Below, piece after piece: positions 16,504-24,914 of a stretch of DNA of 34,251 bases. The notes under the pieces are model-generated. The model saw only the letters and a program-made list of their open reading frames with translations. It was not told the DNA's origin and did no database searches. The stretch is from assembly GCA_023300235.1 (NCBI GenBank), contig JALZWN010000032.1, positions 1 through 34,251 on the forward strand. Reading direction: 5' to 3'. Every line of letters begins with the position of its first letter. The first letter of the stretch is position 1. The position numbers and the translations under genes were made by a program. This DNA comes from Mariniblastus sp. (GTDB taxonomy: Bacteria > Planctomycetota > Planctomycetia > Pirellulales > Pirellulaceae).

Positions 16504-17448
16504 TTACTTCTTTCCGCTCCAGTTGCCCCACCAGTTTCGGAACAGCTGCCATTGCTGGGTCAAATAAGCCCGCTGGCTGTTGCTCAGCTGGTCCGATGCA
16601 TACAGCTGGTGCTCGTATTCCTTGTGCCCTTCCAAGACCATTAAGTGCTTGTAATGCAGCACCAGATCCGGGCCTTCGTCGAACGTCGACAGCACCTTCA
16701 TCGCATCATTTAGCTCTTGGGCAAGCCTCCGAGCTTCGGCGTCGCCAGCGGCGGCTTGTTCGCAAAGCTCGACCAAACGCAGCACTTCTGTCGGCAATGC
16801 ATTGCCCACGCCCGTGATCGCTCCGCCCGCTCCGCAGTTGATGAAACCGTGGAAAACCTGGGTGTCCACGCCGACCATCAAGATCAGCTGGTCACAGCCG
16901 CTGGTGATGAATTCAGCTGCGTAGCTGAGCGAATCACTGCCACCAAATTCTTTGAACCCAATCAAAGTCGAGAACTCCGCGCGCAAATCAAAGAACAAAT
17001 CTGCCTTGGTTTCAAAGCCGTAGTACGGGCTGTTGTAGATCACCGCCGGCAGGCTGGGAGCTGCTTTGAGGATGTCCGCAAAGTGATTTCGCTGTGCCGC
17101 TGGAGAGCTGCTGCGAGAGAGAACACGAGGGATCACCATCAGCCCCGCGGCGCCGACTTCTTGAGCGTGGGCTGCGTGATCAACCGCGTCGCGTGAGTTC
17201 TTTGCTCCGGTGCCGACGACGACAGGAATGCCCGCTTCGACCAATCGAGCGACGCCAGTTTTGCGTTCTTTGTCAGTCAGTAACGGCCAGTCGCCCATCG
17301 ATCCGCAATAGACCACGCCTCGCATGCCGGCAGCGATCAGGCTTTTGGCGGTCGCTACCAGAGCGTCGAAATCAGGCACGCCGTTAGCCGAGCAGGGGGT
17401 CATTAGTGCAGGAATGCAGCCTGAGAAAATAGAATCGTTTTGAGCCAT
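16504..17448 (-). CDS. Dihydrodipicolinate synthase / N-acetylneuraminate lyase family protein
   Basis: This 314-residue TIM-barrel class I aldolase forms a Schiff base with a keto-acid substrate. Catalytic residues are visible: Tyr138 in VIYNSPYYGF and Lys166 in IGFKEFGG. The usual GTTGE loop is CGSMGD (49-53), and the Arg of the DapA motif NVPxRT is missing, so I do not call it DapA although a lysA-like gene is nearby. Another keto-acid aldolase or dehydratase activity is more likely; the substrate cannot be deduced. The ATG is preceded by GAAAGG with a 6-base spacer. It converges with the TonB/TolA-like gene and diverges from lysA. Confidence 0.85.
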   Translation of the reverse strand: MAQNDSIFSGCIPALMTPCSANGVPDFDALVATAKSLIAAGMRGVVYCGSMGDWPLLTDKERKTGVARLVEAGIPVVVGTGAKNSRDAVDHAAHAQEVGAAGLMVIPRVLSRSSSPAAQRNHFADILKAAPSLPAVIYNSPYYGFETKADLFFDLRAEFSTLIGFKEFGGSDSLSYAAEFITSGCDQLILMVGVDTQVFHGFINCGAGGAITGVGNALPTEVLRLVELCEQAAAGDAEARRLAQELNDAMKVLSTFDEGPDLVLHYKHLMVLEGHKEYEHQLYASDQLSNSQRAYLTQQWQLFRNWWGNWSGKK

Positions 17449-17693
17449 CAGTGGCCTTTCGGGCGCTATGCGCTATGCGATATGTGAAGATTGATTTGAG
17501 GTGGAATCTGAAATGTAGCCTGGGCGTTCGGCGACCAAGTTCACCGTATGGCTGGCAGCGGGAAGGTTGCGAATATATCCATCGCATTGGGATGTCGAAT
17601 TGAGCCGTAGGGCGATCGTACCGGTTGTCGTAGCGAGCGGCATCGCACCATCGGGGTTATCGTCTAAACGGGGCAAAGTTCACAGCCTCGAAG

Positions 17694-17726
17694 CGTACGC
17701 CCTGTTTCGTTCAGGCAGGGCGTACG
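17694..17726. repeat. Perfect 11-bp inverted repeat
   Basis: CGTACGCCCTG (17694-17704) and CAGGGCGTACG (17716-17726) are perfect inverted repeats around 11 bases. Such a palindrome in a gene-free stretch may be a REP-like repeat unit or a regulatory site; nothing further can be said from one copy. Confidence 0.75.
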
Positions 17727-17743
17727 GAACCACGGAATGGTCG

Positions 17744-17764
17744 GCCGTTTGCCGTTTGCCGTTT
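17744..17764. repeat. Short tandem repeat GCCGTTT x3
   Basis: Three exact copies of the heptamer GCCGTTT lie end to end, with a partial fourth (GCTC). It is a simple replication-slippage tract in non-coding DNA. Confidence 0.8.
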
Positions 17765-18176
17765 GCTCAAGCCCGCATTATCACCGGCGGCCAGAATATT
17801 GCTTGTCGATCCAAGCTGCAAGCGATTGGTTTTTGCGCATAAGCACAATTGGCCGAATGGTAGGTTTGCGGGCGTGCAAGCTAACCACCTATGAACGTAA
17901 AGGCACATGGATGCTGTGGGTTTTGAAAAAACGGTGTTTATCGGTGTACATCTGGGGTTCAGCATCTGAACGTTCAGCCGTTCCAGCCTGCCAACATATG
18001 TCGAGTTTCACGATGTCATCTGTTAAGCGGCGCTTGATATCAACGGTATTTCGTGGATAATCTCTGCCCGTGCTGAGCCTACCGCTCGGCCGACACGAAC
18101 CGACCGATAAAGCTCTTTGGGCTTGCCTCGGTTCCGATCGCAATCGCAACGAACAATCTTACATAGGACTCTAAAC

Positions 18177-19424
18177 TTGTCTGAACGAACATTACCTTTT
18201 GACAGTGCTTTGGTCGCAAAGCTTAGAGAGCGTTTTCCGACTCCGTTTTACATCTATGACGAAGCCGCCATTCGCAAATGTGCTCGTGATTTGATCGCCG
18301 CCTTTTCTTGGTGCCCTGATTTTAAAGAATACTTCGCGGTCAAGGCCACACCGACGCCGGCGATTTTGAAGCTGTTGGCCGAAGAAGGGTTCGGCGCGGA
18401 TTGCTCAAGCTTGGCTGAGCTGATCATCAGCGATCACTGTGGTGTGACTGGCGAAGATATCATGTTCACGTCCAACAACACCATGTCCAAAGACTACGCC
18501 AAAGCCAAAGAGCTCGGCGCCGTGATTAACTTGGACGATTTGTCTCACGTGGATTACTTAGCCGAAACCGTCGGCATGCCAGAGCTGATTTGTTTCCGCT
18601 ACAACCCTGGCCCGCTGCGAACCGGCAACGCCATCATCGGCGAGCCGCAAGAAGCCAAGTACGGTTTCACTCGTGAGCAGCTTTTCGAAGGCTACGCCAA
18701 AGCTCAAAAACTCGGTGCGACACGGTTTGGTTTGCACACGATGGTGGCTTCAAACGAGCTGAATCCGAAGTTCTTCGTTGAAACCGCAGAGATGCTATTC
18801 GAGCTGGTGTTGGCGTTGCACGAAAAGCTCGGTATCCGCATCGAATTCGTCAATCTTGGCGGCGGCATGGGGATTCCTTATCGTCCGGGCGAAGAGGCGT
18901 TGCCGATCGGCGAGGTTGCTTCAGGGATCAAAGAATCTTACGAGCGAATGATCGCTGGTTCGGCTGCTGATCCACTGAAGATCTACCTTGAAAACGGACG
19001 AATCATCACTGGCCCGTACGGCTACTTGGTCACCGAAGTAGTCCACAAGAAAGACATCTACAAGCAATACGTTGGTGTCGACGCTTGCATGGCGAACCTG
19101 ATGCGGCCGGGAATGTATGGCGCTTATCACCACATTTCGATCTTGGGCAAAGAAGACGCTGAAGCCACTCAAGTGGTGGACGTTGTTGGTTCGCTCTGCG
19201 AAAACAACGACAAGTTCGCAATTAATCGCAAGTTGCCAGAGATCGAGATCGGCGATTTGGCCGTAATTCACGACGCCGGTGCTCACGGGCACTCGATGGG
19301 TTTCCAGTACAACGGAAAACTCAGAAGTGCCGAGTTGTTGCTCAAAGAGGACGGCACGGTCGAAGAAATTCGTCGAGCAGAAACGTTGGAAGATTACTTT
19401 GCCACCATCGAAGTGACGCCTTAA
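18177..19424 (+). CDS. lysA: Diaminopimelate decarboxylase family PLP enzyme
   Basis: This 415-residue fold-type III PLP enzyme most likely decarboxylates meso-diaminopimelate to lysine. The start is a TTG preceded by AGGA with an 8-base spacer; the frame is open 20 codons upstream without homology. Lys56 in EYFAVKATPTP is the PLP lysine, VNLGGGMGIPY binds the cofactor phosphate, and the catalytic Cys-Glu pair is in GSLCENNDK. The motif usually written GAYG is GAHG, and the HCHIGS region is HTMVAS, so it belongs to a divergent subgroup; a related amino-acid or polyamine decarboxylase is an alternative. A strong terminator follows. The nearby aldolase is not a partner in the pathway as far as its motifs show. 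Confidence 0.82.
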   Translation: MSERTLPFDSALVAKLRERFPTPFYIYDEAAIRKCARDLIAAFSWCPDFKEYFAVKATPTPAILKLLAEEGFGADCSSLAELIISDHCGVTGEDIMFTSNNTMSKDYAKAKELGAVINLDDLSHVDYLAETVGMPELICFRYNPGPLRTGNAIIGEPQEAKYGFTREQLFEGYAKAQKLGATRFGLHTMVASNELNPKFFVETAEMLFELVLALHEKLGIRIEFVNLGGGMGIPYRPGEEALPIGEVASGIKESYERMIAGSAADPLKIYLENGRIITGPYGYLVTEVVHKKDIYKQYVGVDACMANLMRPGMYGAYHHISILGKEDAEATQVVDVVGSLCENNDKFAINRKLPEIEIGDLAVIHDAGAHGHSMGFQYNGKLRSAELLLKEDGTVEEIRRAETLEDYFATIEVTP

Positions 19425-19452
19425 TTAAGCACCTGAAAACTGTAGCTTCAGC

Positions 19453-19484
19453 AACGGCGGTCTCTTATGAGGTCGCCGTTTTTT
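19453..19484 (+). terminator. Intrinsic terminator of lysA
   Basis: A 12-bp stem (19453-19464 with 19469-19480, two G-T pairs) with a TTAT loop is followed by six T (19479-19484), starting about 30 bases after the lysA stop codon. Confidence 0.93.
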
Positions 19485-19794
19485 GTTGCAATGTATTAGA
19501 AAGGTTGCCGGCCTAGGTTGGGTGAGTTGCAGGTCAGTTCTACCTAGCCCGAGCCTACGCTGGACGGCAGTAAAAGCAGGATTGGCGTAGCAGGTTCTCA
19601 GTCATGCGGGGAAATAGAACTGAAAATCGAGAGTCGTCATCGTCCTGCGTTTGGCTTGTCGCGACAGCGGGTATCTTGGTTCAGGTTTCACTCCGCCCCG
19701 CTCTGATGCACGTAAACCATAGTGCAATAATGGTGTCTCTCTGACCTAATAACTCACCACGTGCGGATGCCCCCAATGCCAAAAGAAATTCAAC
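19485..19794. other. Intergenic region with no clear gene
   Basis: About 310 bases contain no gene-like frame. In the frame of the following remnant, CPQCQKKFNVK (about 19768-19800) resembles one half of a zinc ribbon but has no start codon after the TAA TAA at 19747-19752. Confidence 0.4.
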
Positions 19795-20031
19795 GTGAAG
19801 TTCACGTCACCCAAGCTGATCAATGTAGTTAACGATCGTTTTGGAACTGATTTCAACGACGCAGGTCAACTCTTCTTTGACCAAATTGTAGCAGCCGCCT
19901 TGCCTCGCGCTCGTGGTAGGCTGGAAGCATCCTCGCTGCCGCTTGCGTGCTCGCTGCCGCTCGGGTCCTTGCTGCCGCCGCGGGCTTCCATTGAGGGTGA
20001 CAAGATCATTCTCGGAGAGACGAGTTACTAA
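19795..20031 (+). pseudogene. Remnant of a type I restriction enzyme R subunit (HsdR-like), interrupted
   Basis: The translated stretch LINVVNDRFGTDFNDAGQLF followed by FDQI closely resembles, from memory, a C-terminal segment of HsdR proteins. Only about 35 residues remain. They run directly into a repeat element (19922-19990) encoding Leu/Pro/Ser-rich filler and end at 20031, where the stop overlaps the stop of the convergent transporter gene. No motor or nuclease domain and no HsdM or HsdS gene is present. I interpret it as debris of a lost restriction locus; with so few residues a chance likeness is possible. Confidence 0.45.
19922..19990. repeat. Small repeat element with terminal inverted repeat
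   Basis: TGGAAGC (19922-19928) and GCTTCCA (19984-19990) bound three imperfect units of 18-19 bases starting at 19931, 19950 and 19968, each containing CTGCCGC. The element sits within the HsdR-like remnant. No target-site duplication is evident. Confidence 0.55.
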
Positions 20032-22325
20032 TCGGTGTCCGACTTGGGCATGAAATGAGCCAGCAGGGCGGGCAAGAAAACCAAGTCCGCGAACAACGCC
20101 GCTGAAAGCGTGATGATCGCCATCGATGCGAACGTGAAGTGGTCCCGCGAGTCGCTCACCAGCACCGTCGTGAATCCGGCAACCAAAATGATTGTGGTCA
20201 TGATCAATGCGGTTCCAACCCCAGTAAACGCATTATGAATTGCGACCAATTCGTCGTCGTGCTGGGCCTTTTCTTCTTGGTACCGAGTCAAAAAGTGGAT
20301 CGTGTCATCGACCGCGATCCCCAAGCAAACCGTGAACGCGCAAACGGTAACGACTTCCAGGGATTGTTCCGTCACCGCTAGGTACACACCGGCCACCGCC
20401 AGCGGAAACATATTGGGGATGATCGAAATTAAACCAATCCGAAGCGACCGATACACAATCGCCAGCACCGCAAAGATAATCAGCGAAGCAACCCCTAGGC
20501 TCGTCGCTAGGTCGACCACGATTTGGAACAGGTTCTCCCAACGCCAAACCGGCTGGCCTCCCAGCGACACCTTGAACGCCGGGTGATCGGCTTCTACCTT
20601 TTCAAGGGCCGCAGTGATTCGGTTGAAAGCACCGTCATAAGCTGCGATCCCTAAGTCTTGTACTCGAAACGAAACCGTCGCGTAGCGTTGTTCAGGCTTG
20701 AAAAAGTTCCTCGTGATCTCCGGCGGCACGATTTCTAATAACGATAGTCGGTCCTCCGCTAAGCCATCGCCGGGCAGTGATTCGATCAACGAGCAAATCG
20801 ATAGCGGATGGCCGATCAACGGTTCGCTTTGCAAGATTTTGTCCACTTGAGCGATCACCGAGACAAACTCGCGCGAGTCGGTCGGTAATTCGTTCCATTC
20901 GATATGGACATTGGCCTCTTCGATTCCTGCTAACGCGACATCCAGTTTGGCCATCGTGACGACGGCTTCGGAGCCTTCGGGCAGCATGTTCGACAGGCGT
21001 TCGTCGGGCCGCAGGGTTAGTGAGATCAGGATGAACGCGGCGGTTGAAATGATCGCGATGTAGCTGACGAGCTTCTTGCGCGGCAGCACGAAGGTGACCA
21101 CGCCTCCGATTTTGGCCAGATTTTTATCGATCAAACTTTTATCTTGGCCGGTCTGCACGTACTTTCCAAGCCTGGTCGCGCAGATCAAGGGGATCGTGGT
21201 GACGACGGAGATGAACGTCAGCAGTACGCCGATCACGCAGCAGTACCCAAACTCCTGGACGAACGTGTGATTGGCTAGGCTCAGCGAGGCGAACCCGATC
21301 GCGGTGGTCAACGAAGTCAACGCACACGCCAAACCGACTTGGCGGATCCCAAGTTTCGCGGCGTCGCGTGGCTCAAGCCCGGCTGTGCGGAGCTTGCGGA
21401 TCTGGACCATCAAGTGCACCCCATCGGTCAAACCGACCAAGCTCACGAGCACCGGCAGCACGACGTCGTTAAATGGATTTCCTTGGAATTCAAAGAAGCG
21501 AATGATGCCCATCGTCCAAAATACCCCCAGCGCAGGGGCAATCGCAACCACAAAAACTGCGGCGATGCCACGGAACAAGATGACCGCCATGAGAGCGATC
21601 ATGGTGTAGCCAATCGTTTGGTAGAAAAACAGATTCGCGTCTCGCGATTTTGTGGCGGTTACATGAAACGGAACTTCGCCCGTCACGCCAAATTCAAACT
21701 CAACCTCGGTGAAGTCCGCCACGGCTTGCTCGGCGAGCGTTCGCAGTCCCTCGCAGCAATCCGCGTCGGATTTGATGAACAAGTAATCGAAGTCCACCAT
21801 CATGATCAACGTCTTGGCATCGCTAGAGAGAAAATGCCCGTGGACGATCGGGTGGTTGAGGGCTTTCTCTTTCGCGTTTTGAAAGCTTGCTTCCGATGCG
21901 GTTGGGTGAGGGAGGATCGGAGCCGGAATGCTGAACGCGTTAGGCATCGGGATCTTGTCCATCCACAAGACGTTCTTGATATGGTCTTGGGCCTCGAGGG
22001 TTTCGACGAGCTTGCGGAGGGCTCGGGTGCCTTGTTGAGTAAACAAGGAATCGGATTGGACGACCAGAACCGAATCGCCTCGCAACGGCATCGCTTCGAC
22101 CTGCTTAGCAACAGGAATGGCGTTGCGTGGTTGATTGGATTCCGTCTCTTGAACTTCGAGTTCTTTGCTGCGAAACAGGTCGGTGACCAAGTTCGGATTG
22201 TAGTAGCCGATCAAGGCGATTGAGGTGATCAGCGTCAGCAAAAACGTGGTCACCCAGGGCAGATCGACGATCCAGTTGGTTGCGCGATCAAACAAGCGAT
22301 CAGAAGGTTTAAGTTGCTCTGTCAC
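20028..22325 (-). CDS. RND superfamily (MMPL/HAE3-type) transporter
   Basis: This predicted 765-residue inner-membrane exporter is driven by proton flow; its cargo is unknown, with lipids or hydrophobic compounds usual for the family. It has the duplicated RND layout: one helix at about 23-42, a large outer loop, five helices at about 230-390, then the same pattern again (one helix near 415, a loop, five helices to the end). Acidic residues lie in the fourth helix of each half: SLVGLTDGVHLM and CLGIAVDDTIHFL, as expected for proton relay. The start is GTG with a weak RBS. It is shorter than AcrB-type pumps (~1000), as usual for this subfamily. It lies 162 bases downstream of the redoxin fusion gene on the same strand and may be co-transcribed. 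Confidence 0.88.
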   Translation of the reverse strand: MTEQLKPSDRLFDRATNWIVDLPWVTTFLLTLITSIALIGYYNPNLVTDLFRSKELEVQETESNQPRNAIPVAKQVEAMPLRGDSVLVVQSDSLFTQQGTRALRKLVETLEAQDHIKNVLWMDKIPMPNAFSIPAPILPHPTASEASFQNAKEKALNHPIVHGHFLSSDAKTLIMMVDFDYLFIKSDADCCEGLRTLAEQAVADFTEVEFEFGVTGEVPFHVTATKSRDANLFFYQTIGYTMIALMAVILFRGIAAVFVVAIAPALGVFWTMGIIRFFEFQGNPFNDVVLPVLVSLVGLTDGVHLMVQIRKLRTAGLEPRDAAKLGIRQVGLACALTSLTTAIGFASLSLANHTFVQEFGYCCVIGVLLTFISVVTTIPLICATRLGKYVQTGQDKSLIDKNLAKIGGVVTFVLPRKKLVSYIAIISTAAFILISLTLRPDERLSNMLPEGSEAVVTMAKLDVALAGIEEANVHIEWNELPTDSREFVSVIAQVDKILQSEPLIGHPLSICSLIESLPGDGLAEDRLSLLEIVPPEITRNFFKPEQRYATVSFRVQDLGIAAYDGAFNRITAALEKVEADHPAFKVSLGGQPVWRWENLFQIVVDLATSLGVASLIIFAVLAIVYRSLRIGLISIIPNMFPLAVAGVYLAVTEQSLEVVTVCAFTVCLGIAVDDTIHFLTRYQEEKAQHDDELVAIHNAFTGVGTALIMTTIILVAGFTTVLVSDSRDHFTFASMAIITLSAALFADLVFLPALLAHFMPKSDTD

Positions 22326-22487
22326 TCGTGGCTTTCTTGGGTGTGCTTAAGCTGGAAAGGCGGACCGTTTTGGGGGCGTAGTCAGCACTCGCCGAAAATC
22401 GGACGAAGGCGGTGGGCTTTAAAATGCAGACGCTTTTAGCGCTAGGGAATTTTGGGCGATAAGGAGTTTTTGCAAATCCCAATACAA

Positions 22488-24518
22488 TCATTCACGCTCA
22501 AAGCGTCGCCTCGCTTGTTCAGCGATATCTTCGCGAGAAAGGCCAGCCTTGCCGTCAGTGTTGAACCGTCCAAAAACCTTTCTCCTAACCGACAGCGGCA
22601 ATTCAGCATGCATGATGATTCCGTCTTGGTCCGCATCGAAACGCTCGAAGTACTCCTCAACCAGCTTGCTGACTCTGGCTTCCAGCTTGGCTGCTTTCTC
22701 TGTGTCGGCTTTGGTTTGAGCGGGTGTTTTTTTGGCGGGTTGCTCCGGTTGCTTTTTTCGAGGGGTGCGAGGGACCGCGACATCAAAGAACCCGATCGCC
22801 ATTTCCTCCCAAGTCTGGTCGCCCCACGTCACGTACTTTTTCGGGTCGGGGTTGAACGGATTGCCGTCTGAGTTATCAAACGCGATCGCGGCTGTGATTG
22901 AACGAACATCCGATAGGGGCAGCGGTTCGCGGAATTGGTAAATGTGTTGCCAGTTAAAGTCGTAAGCCGGCACGCTCAAAATCGTCGACGTGTCGCCTTT
23001 GTTGTCGCCATTGCCCTGGGTGGTCAGTTTGGCTGTAAACGACTTGCCGCGAAAATGCATGTGGGGGCTGATGCTTAGCAGTTTTCCGTTTTTAGGAATC
23101 CTACCCAAGCGAACGTTGACGACATGATTGGGATCGTTGGGTTTGATTTCAAAACTTTGGTCGATCGCCATGTAGGTTTCCAGACGCTCGGTAACTTCGC
23201 TTTCATTGGAAAAGACCAAACCGATTTTCGTCAGGTCGGTTTGTTCGGTTCCGTTGGGCGTGTAGTGTTGTTGGAAAACCAGCTTCGATCCTTTGGGAAC
23301 GAAACGAGCTCGCGACTTCGAGAATTCGATGCCTGTTTGGCCCGGCACGTAGGCTCCAAGCCAGCCGAGGTCAGGCAAGAGTTCGCCGTTGGGAGGGCGA
23401 ATAAAGACGATGCTGTGGTGAACCACACTGCGGTTGCCTGGCGTAACGTCGACTGCGGAAACCCACTTGTCCTCCGTGAATTTCGGGTCGACGACGAAGT
23501 ACTGATAGTCGACCGAGCCATCGGCAGGAATGGTGAAGGGATTCTTTCGCATTGGCACGACCAAGTCAGGTTCTTGGGGAAGTCGCCAGCCAGTGGTGTA
23601 GATTGTTTTATCGGGAAGGTCCGCCGCATCGCCATACGGCGTGCCGTCTTCTACCCATTTGCGGACTAATTCTTTGTCCGTTTCGTTCATCCGGCGGTCG
23701 TTCAAAAACGAGCCGTGATTTGGGTCGGCGTGCCACGGCGGCATGCGGCCATTGTCAATGGTTTCAACGATCATGTCGCCCCAGCCAACGGCTTCTTCAA
23801 AGTCGTCCAGCACGAACGGACCGATCTCGCCGTCGCGATGGCACTGGTTACAATTGGCTTGAAAGATCCGTGAGATTTGATTGGCGTAGGTTACCGTTGG
23901 CTTTTCGACTGGCTGTTTGACTCGGCCTAACAAACAGCCTTCGGCGGCGGTTGTTGGTTCGGTAACTGGCTTGCCGGCGAGTAATTCATCGATCGCGATT
24001 TTTAGGTCTTGTCGTTTGATGGAGTTGCGAGCGATGCCGGGCGAGTACTGATCGTCGACGCGGCCTCGGTAGCGAATGGTGAAGTCTTGGTCGAGCACGA
24101 TGACTTCGGGGGTACGTTTTACTTTGAATTGATCGGCGACGACATTATTGAAGTCTTTGCCGCAGGGGAATTTGATTTTGTGGTCGGTTGCGAACTGTTG
24201 AAATTCTTCGGCTGAGTCTTGTTGGTTGCTGCTGATGCCAAAAAAACGTGTGGACTTCGGGTACGTGTCCGCCAGAGAAGCAACTCGCGGCGCGTACAGT
24301 TTAGCAAGCGGACACTCGATGCCCGAGAAGAACAGCACGGTTAGTTTGGCGTCGTTTACTTCGACGGATTCGACTGGTTCAACGATCAGCTTGCCGCCAT
24401 CGAGCGAAGAAAGGTGGAAGCTTTTGACTTGCGCGGTTGCGGTTGCGTTGGCAAGGGATGCCAGCGACAGGATGAAAGTGGCAACCAGCGGGAGCCAGTT
24501 GCGATGGTCAGCAATCAT
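22488..24518 (-). CDS. Secreted redoxin / cytochrome c / copper type II monooxygenase / EF-hand fusion protein
   Basis: This 676-residue exported protein joins four modules. Residues 1-30 are a signal peptide. About 30-185 is an AhpC/TSA-type redoxin with Cys69 in GIECPLAK; no CxxC pair is seen there. About 210-300 is a cytochrome c-like domain with heme-binding CNQCH (223-227) and Met259 as a likely ligand. About 320-590 resembles the copper type II ascorbate-dependent monooxygenase (PHM/DBM) fold, with His367-His368, His418 (QQHYTPNG) and His486/His488 (PHMHFRG). After a Lys/Pro-rich linker, DADQDGIIMHAE (628-639) is a full EF-hand loop and a weaker second one follows. This implies a periplasmic oxidoreductase with heme, copper and calcium; the substrate is unknown. 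The architecture is, from memory, common in planctomycetes. Confidence 0.85.
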   Translation of the reverse strand: MIADHRNWLPLVATFILSLASLANATATAQVKSFHLSSLDGGKLIVEPVESVEVNDAKLTVLFFSGIECPLAKLYAPRVASLADTYPKSTRFFGISSNQQDSAEEFQQFATDHKIKFPCGKDFNNVVADQFKVKRTPEVIVLDQDFTIRYRGRVDDQYSPGIARNSIKRQDLKIAIDELLAGKPVTEPTTAAEGCLLGRVKQPVEKPTVTYANQISRIFQANCNQCHRDGEIGPFVLDDFEEAVGWGDMIVETIDNGRMPPWHADPNHGSFLNDRRMNETDKELVRKWVEDGTPYGDAADLPDKTIYTTGWRLPQEPDLVVPMRKNPFTIPADGSVDYQYFVVDPKFTEDKWVSAVDVTPGNRSVVHHSIVFIRPPNGELLPDLGWLGAYVPGQTGIEFSKSRARFVPKGSKLVFQQHYTPNGTEQTDLTKIGLVFSNESEVTERLETYMAIDQSFEIKPNDPNHVVNVRLGRIPKNGKLLSISPHMHFRGKSFTAKLTTQGNGDNKGDTSTILSVPAYDFNWQHIYQFREPLPLSDVRSITAAIAFDNSDGNPFNPDPKKYVTWGDQTWEEMAIGFFDVAVPRTPRKKQPEQPAKKTPAQTKADTEKAAKLEARVSKLVEEYFERFDADQDGIIMHAELPLSVRRKVFGRFNTDGKAGLSREDIAEQARRRFERE

Positions 24519-24914
24519 TTGTGTGCTCTGGTTAAAACAGGTCGTTTAACGGGTAACCGGAAGGCGAGGCCGTTGTGTAACGGGCTCGGGATTTAGGTTC
24601 TAAGCTGATGGAGTTGTCGGTCTAGCCACACCAGTAACATTCAGCCAAAGTTTGAAACCGGCAATGGATGCAAATAAACGCGAATGGCTAAGTGCTTATC
24701 CCAACGCTCCGCGACAAAACAAAAACGTGCGTCGCTCAAAAAAAAGGTTGCCATTTGAAACACGTTTTACCAACGCCAAACGGCGTAGCCAAAACTTGAC
24801 TACGCCGTTAAGCATAAGTAATTTCATGTCGAAAACAAAATCGAATCTGAGCGTGCTGCGAATTCGCGCAAGGTTGATGGCCGTTTTGTGAGCAGCCAAA
24901 AGTTGCCGCCCGGT
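24519..24914. other. Intergenic region between uvrA and the redoxin fusion gene
   Basis: About 400 bases without a convincing gene. AACGGCGTAG (24779-24788) and CTACGCCGTT (24800-24809) form a perfect 10-bp hairpin about 105 bases past the uvrA stop. There is no proper T-run, so it may be a weak or factor-assisted terminator. A looser AAAACGTG/CACGTTTT pair lies beside it. Confidence 0.5.

Larger units (their letters stand above)
17449..18176. other. Intergenic region between divergent aldolase and lysA genes
   Basis: About 730 bases without a convincing gene; several short frames on both strands have no coding character. It contains a palindrome (17694-17726), a short tandem repeat (17744-17764), and a CCGTAGGGCG...CCGGTTGTCG segment near 17604-17632 that resembles degenerate intergenic repeats. 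Confidence 0.5.

Noticed and set aside
17744..17764. Possible CRISPR-like repeat
   Set aside because: Heptamers without spacers; a simple tandem repeat. No CRISPR array or cas gene occurs in the window.
16504..19424. dapA-lysA lysine biosynthesis pair
   Set aside because: The genes are divergent with about 730 bases between them, and the aldolase lacks the DapA arginine.
21339..22223. 294-residue plus-strand frame inside the RND transporter gene
   Set aside because: Antisense shadow, rich in Arg, His and Gln; the minus strand encodes a clear membrane transporter.
24779..24809. Intrinsic terminator of uvrA
   Set aside because: The 10-bp stem is perfect but no adequate T-run follows on the minus strand, so it is listed only as a hairpin.
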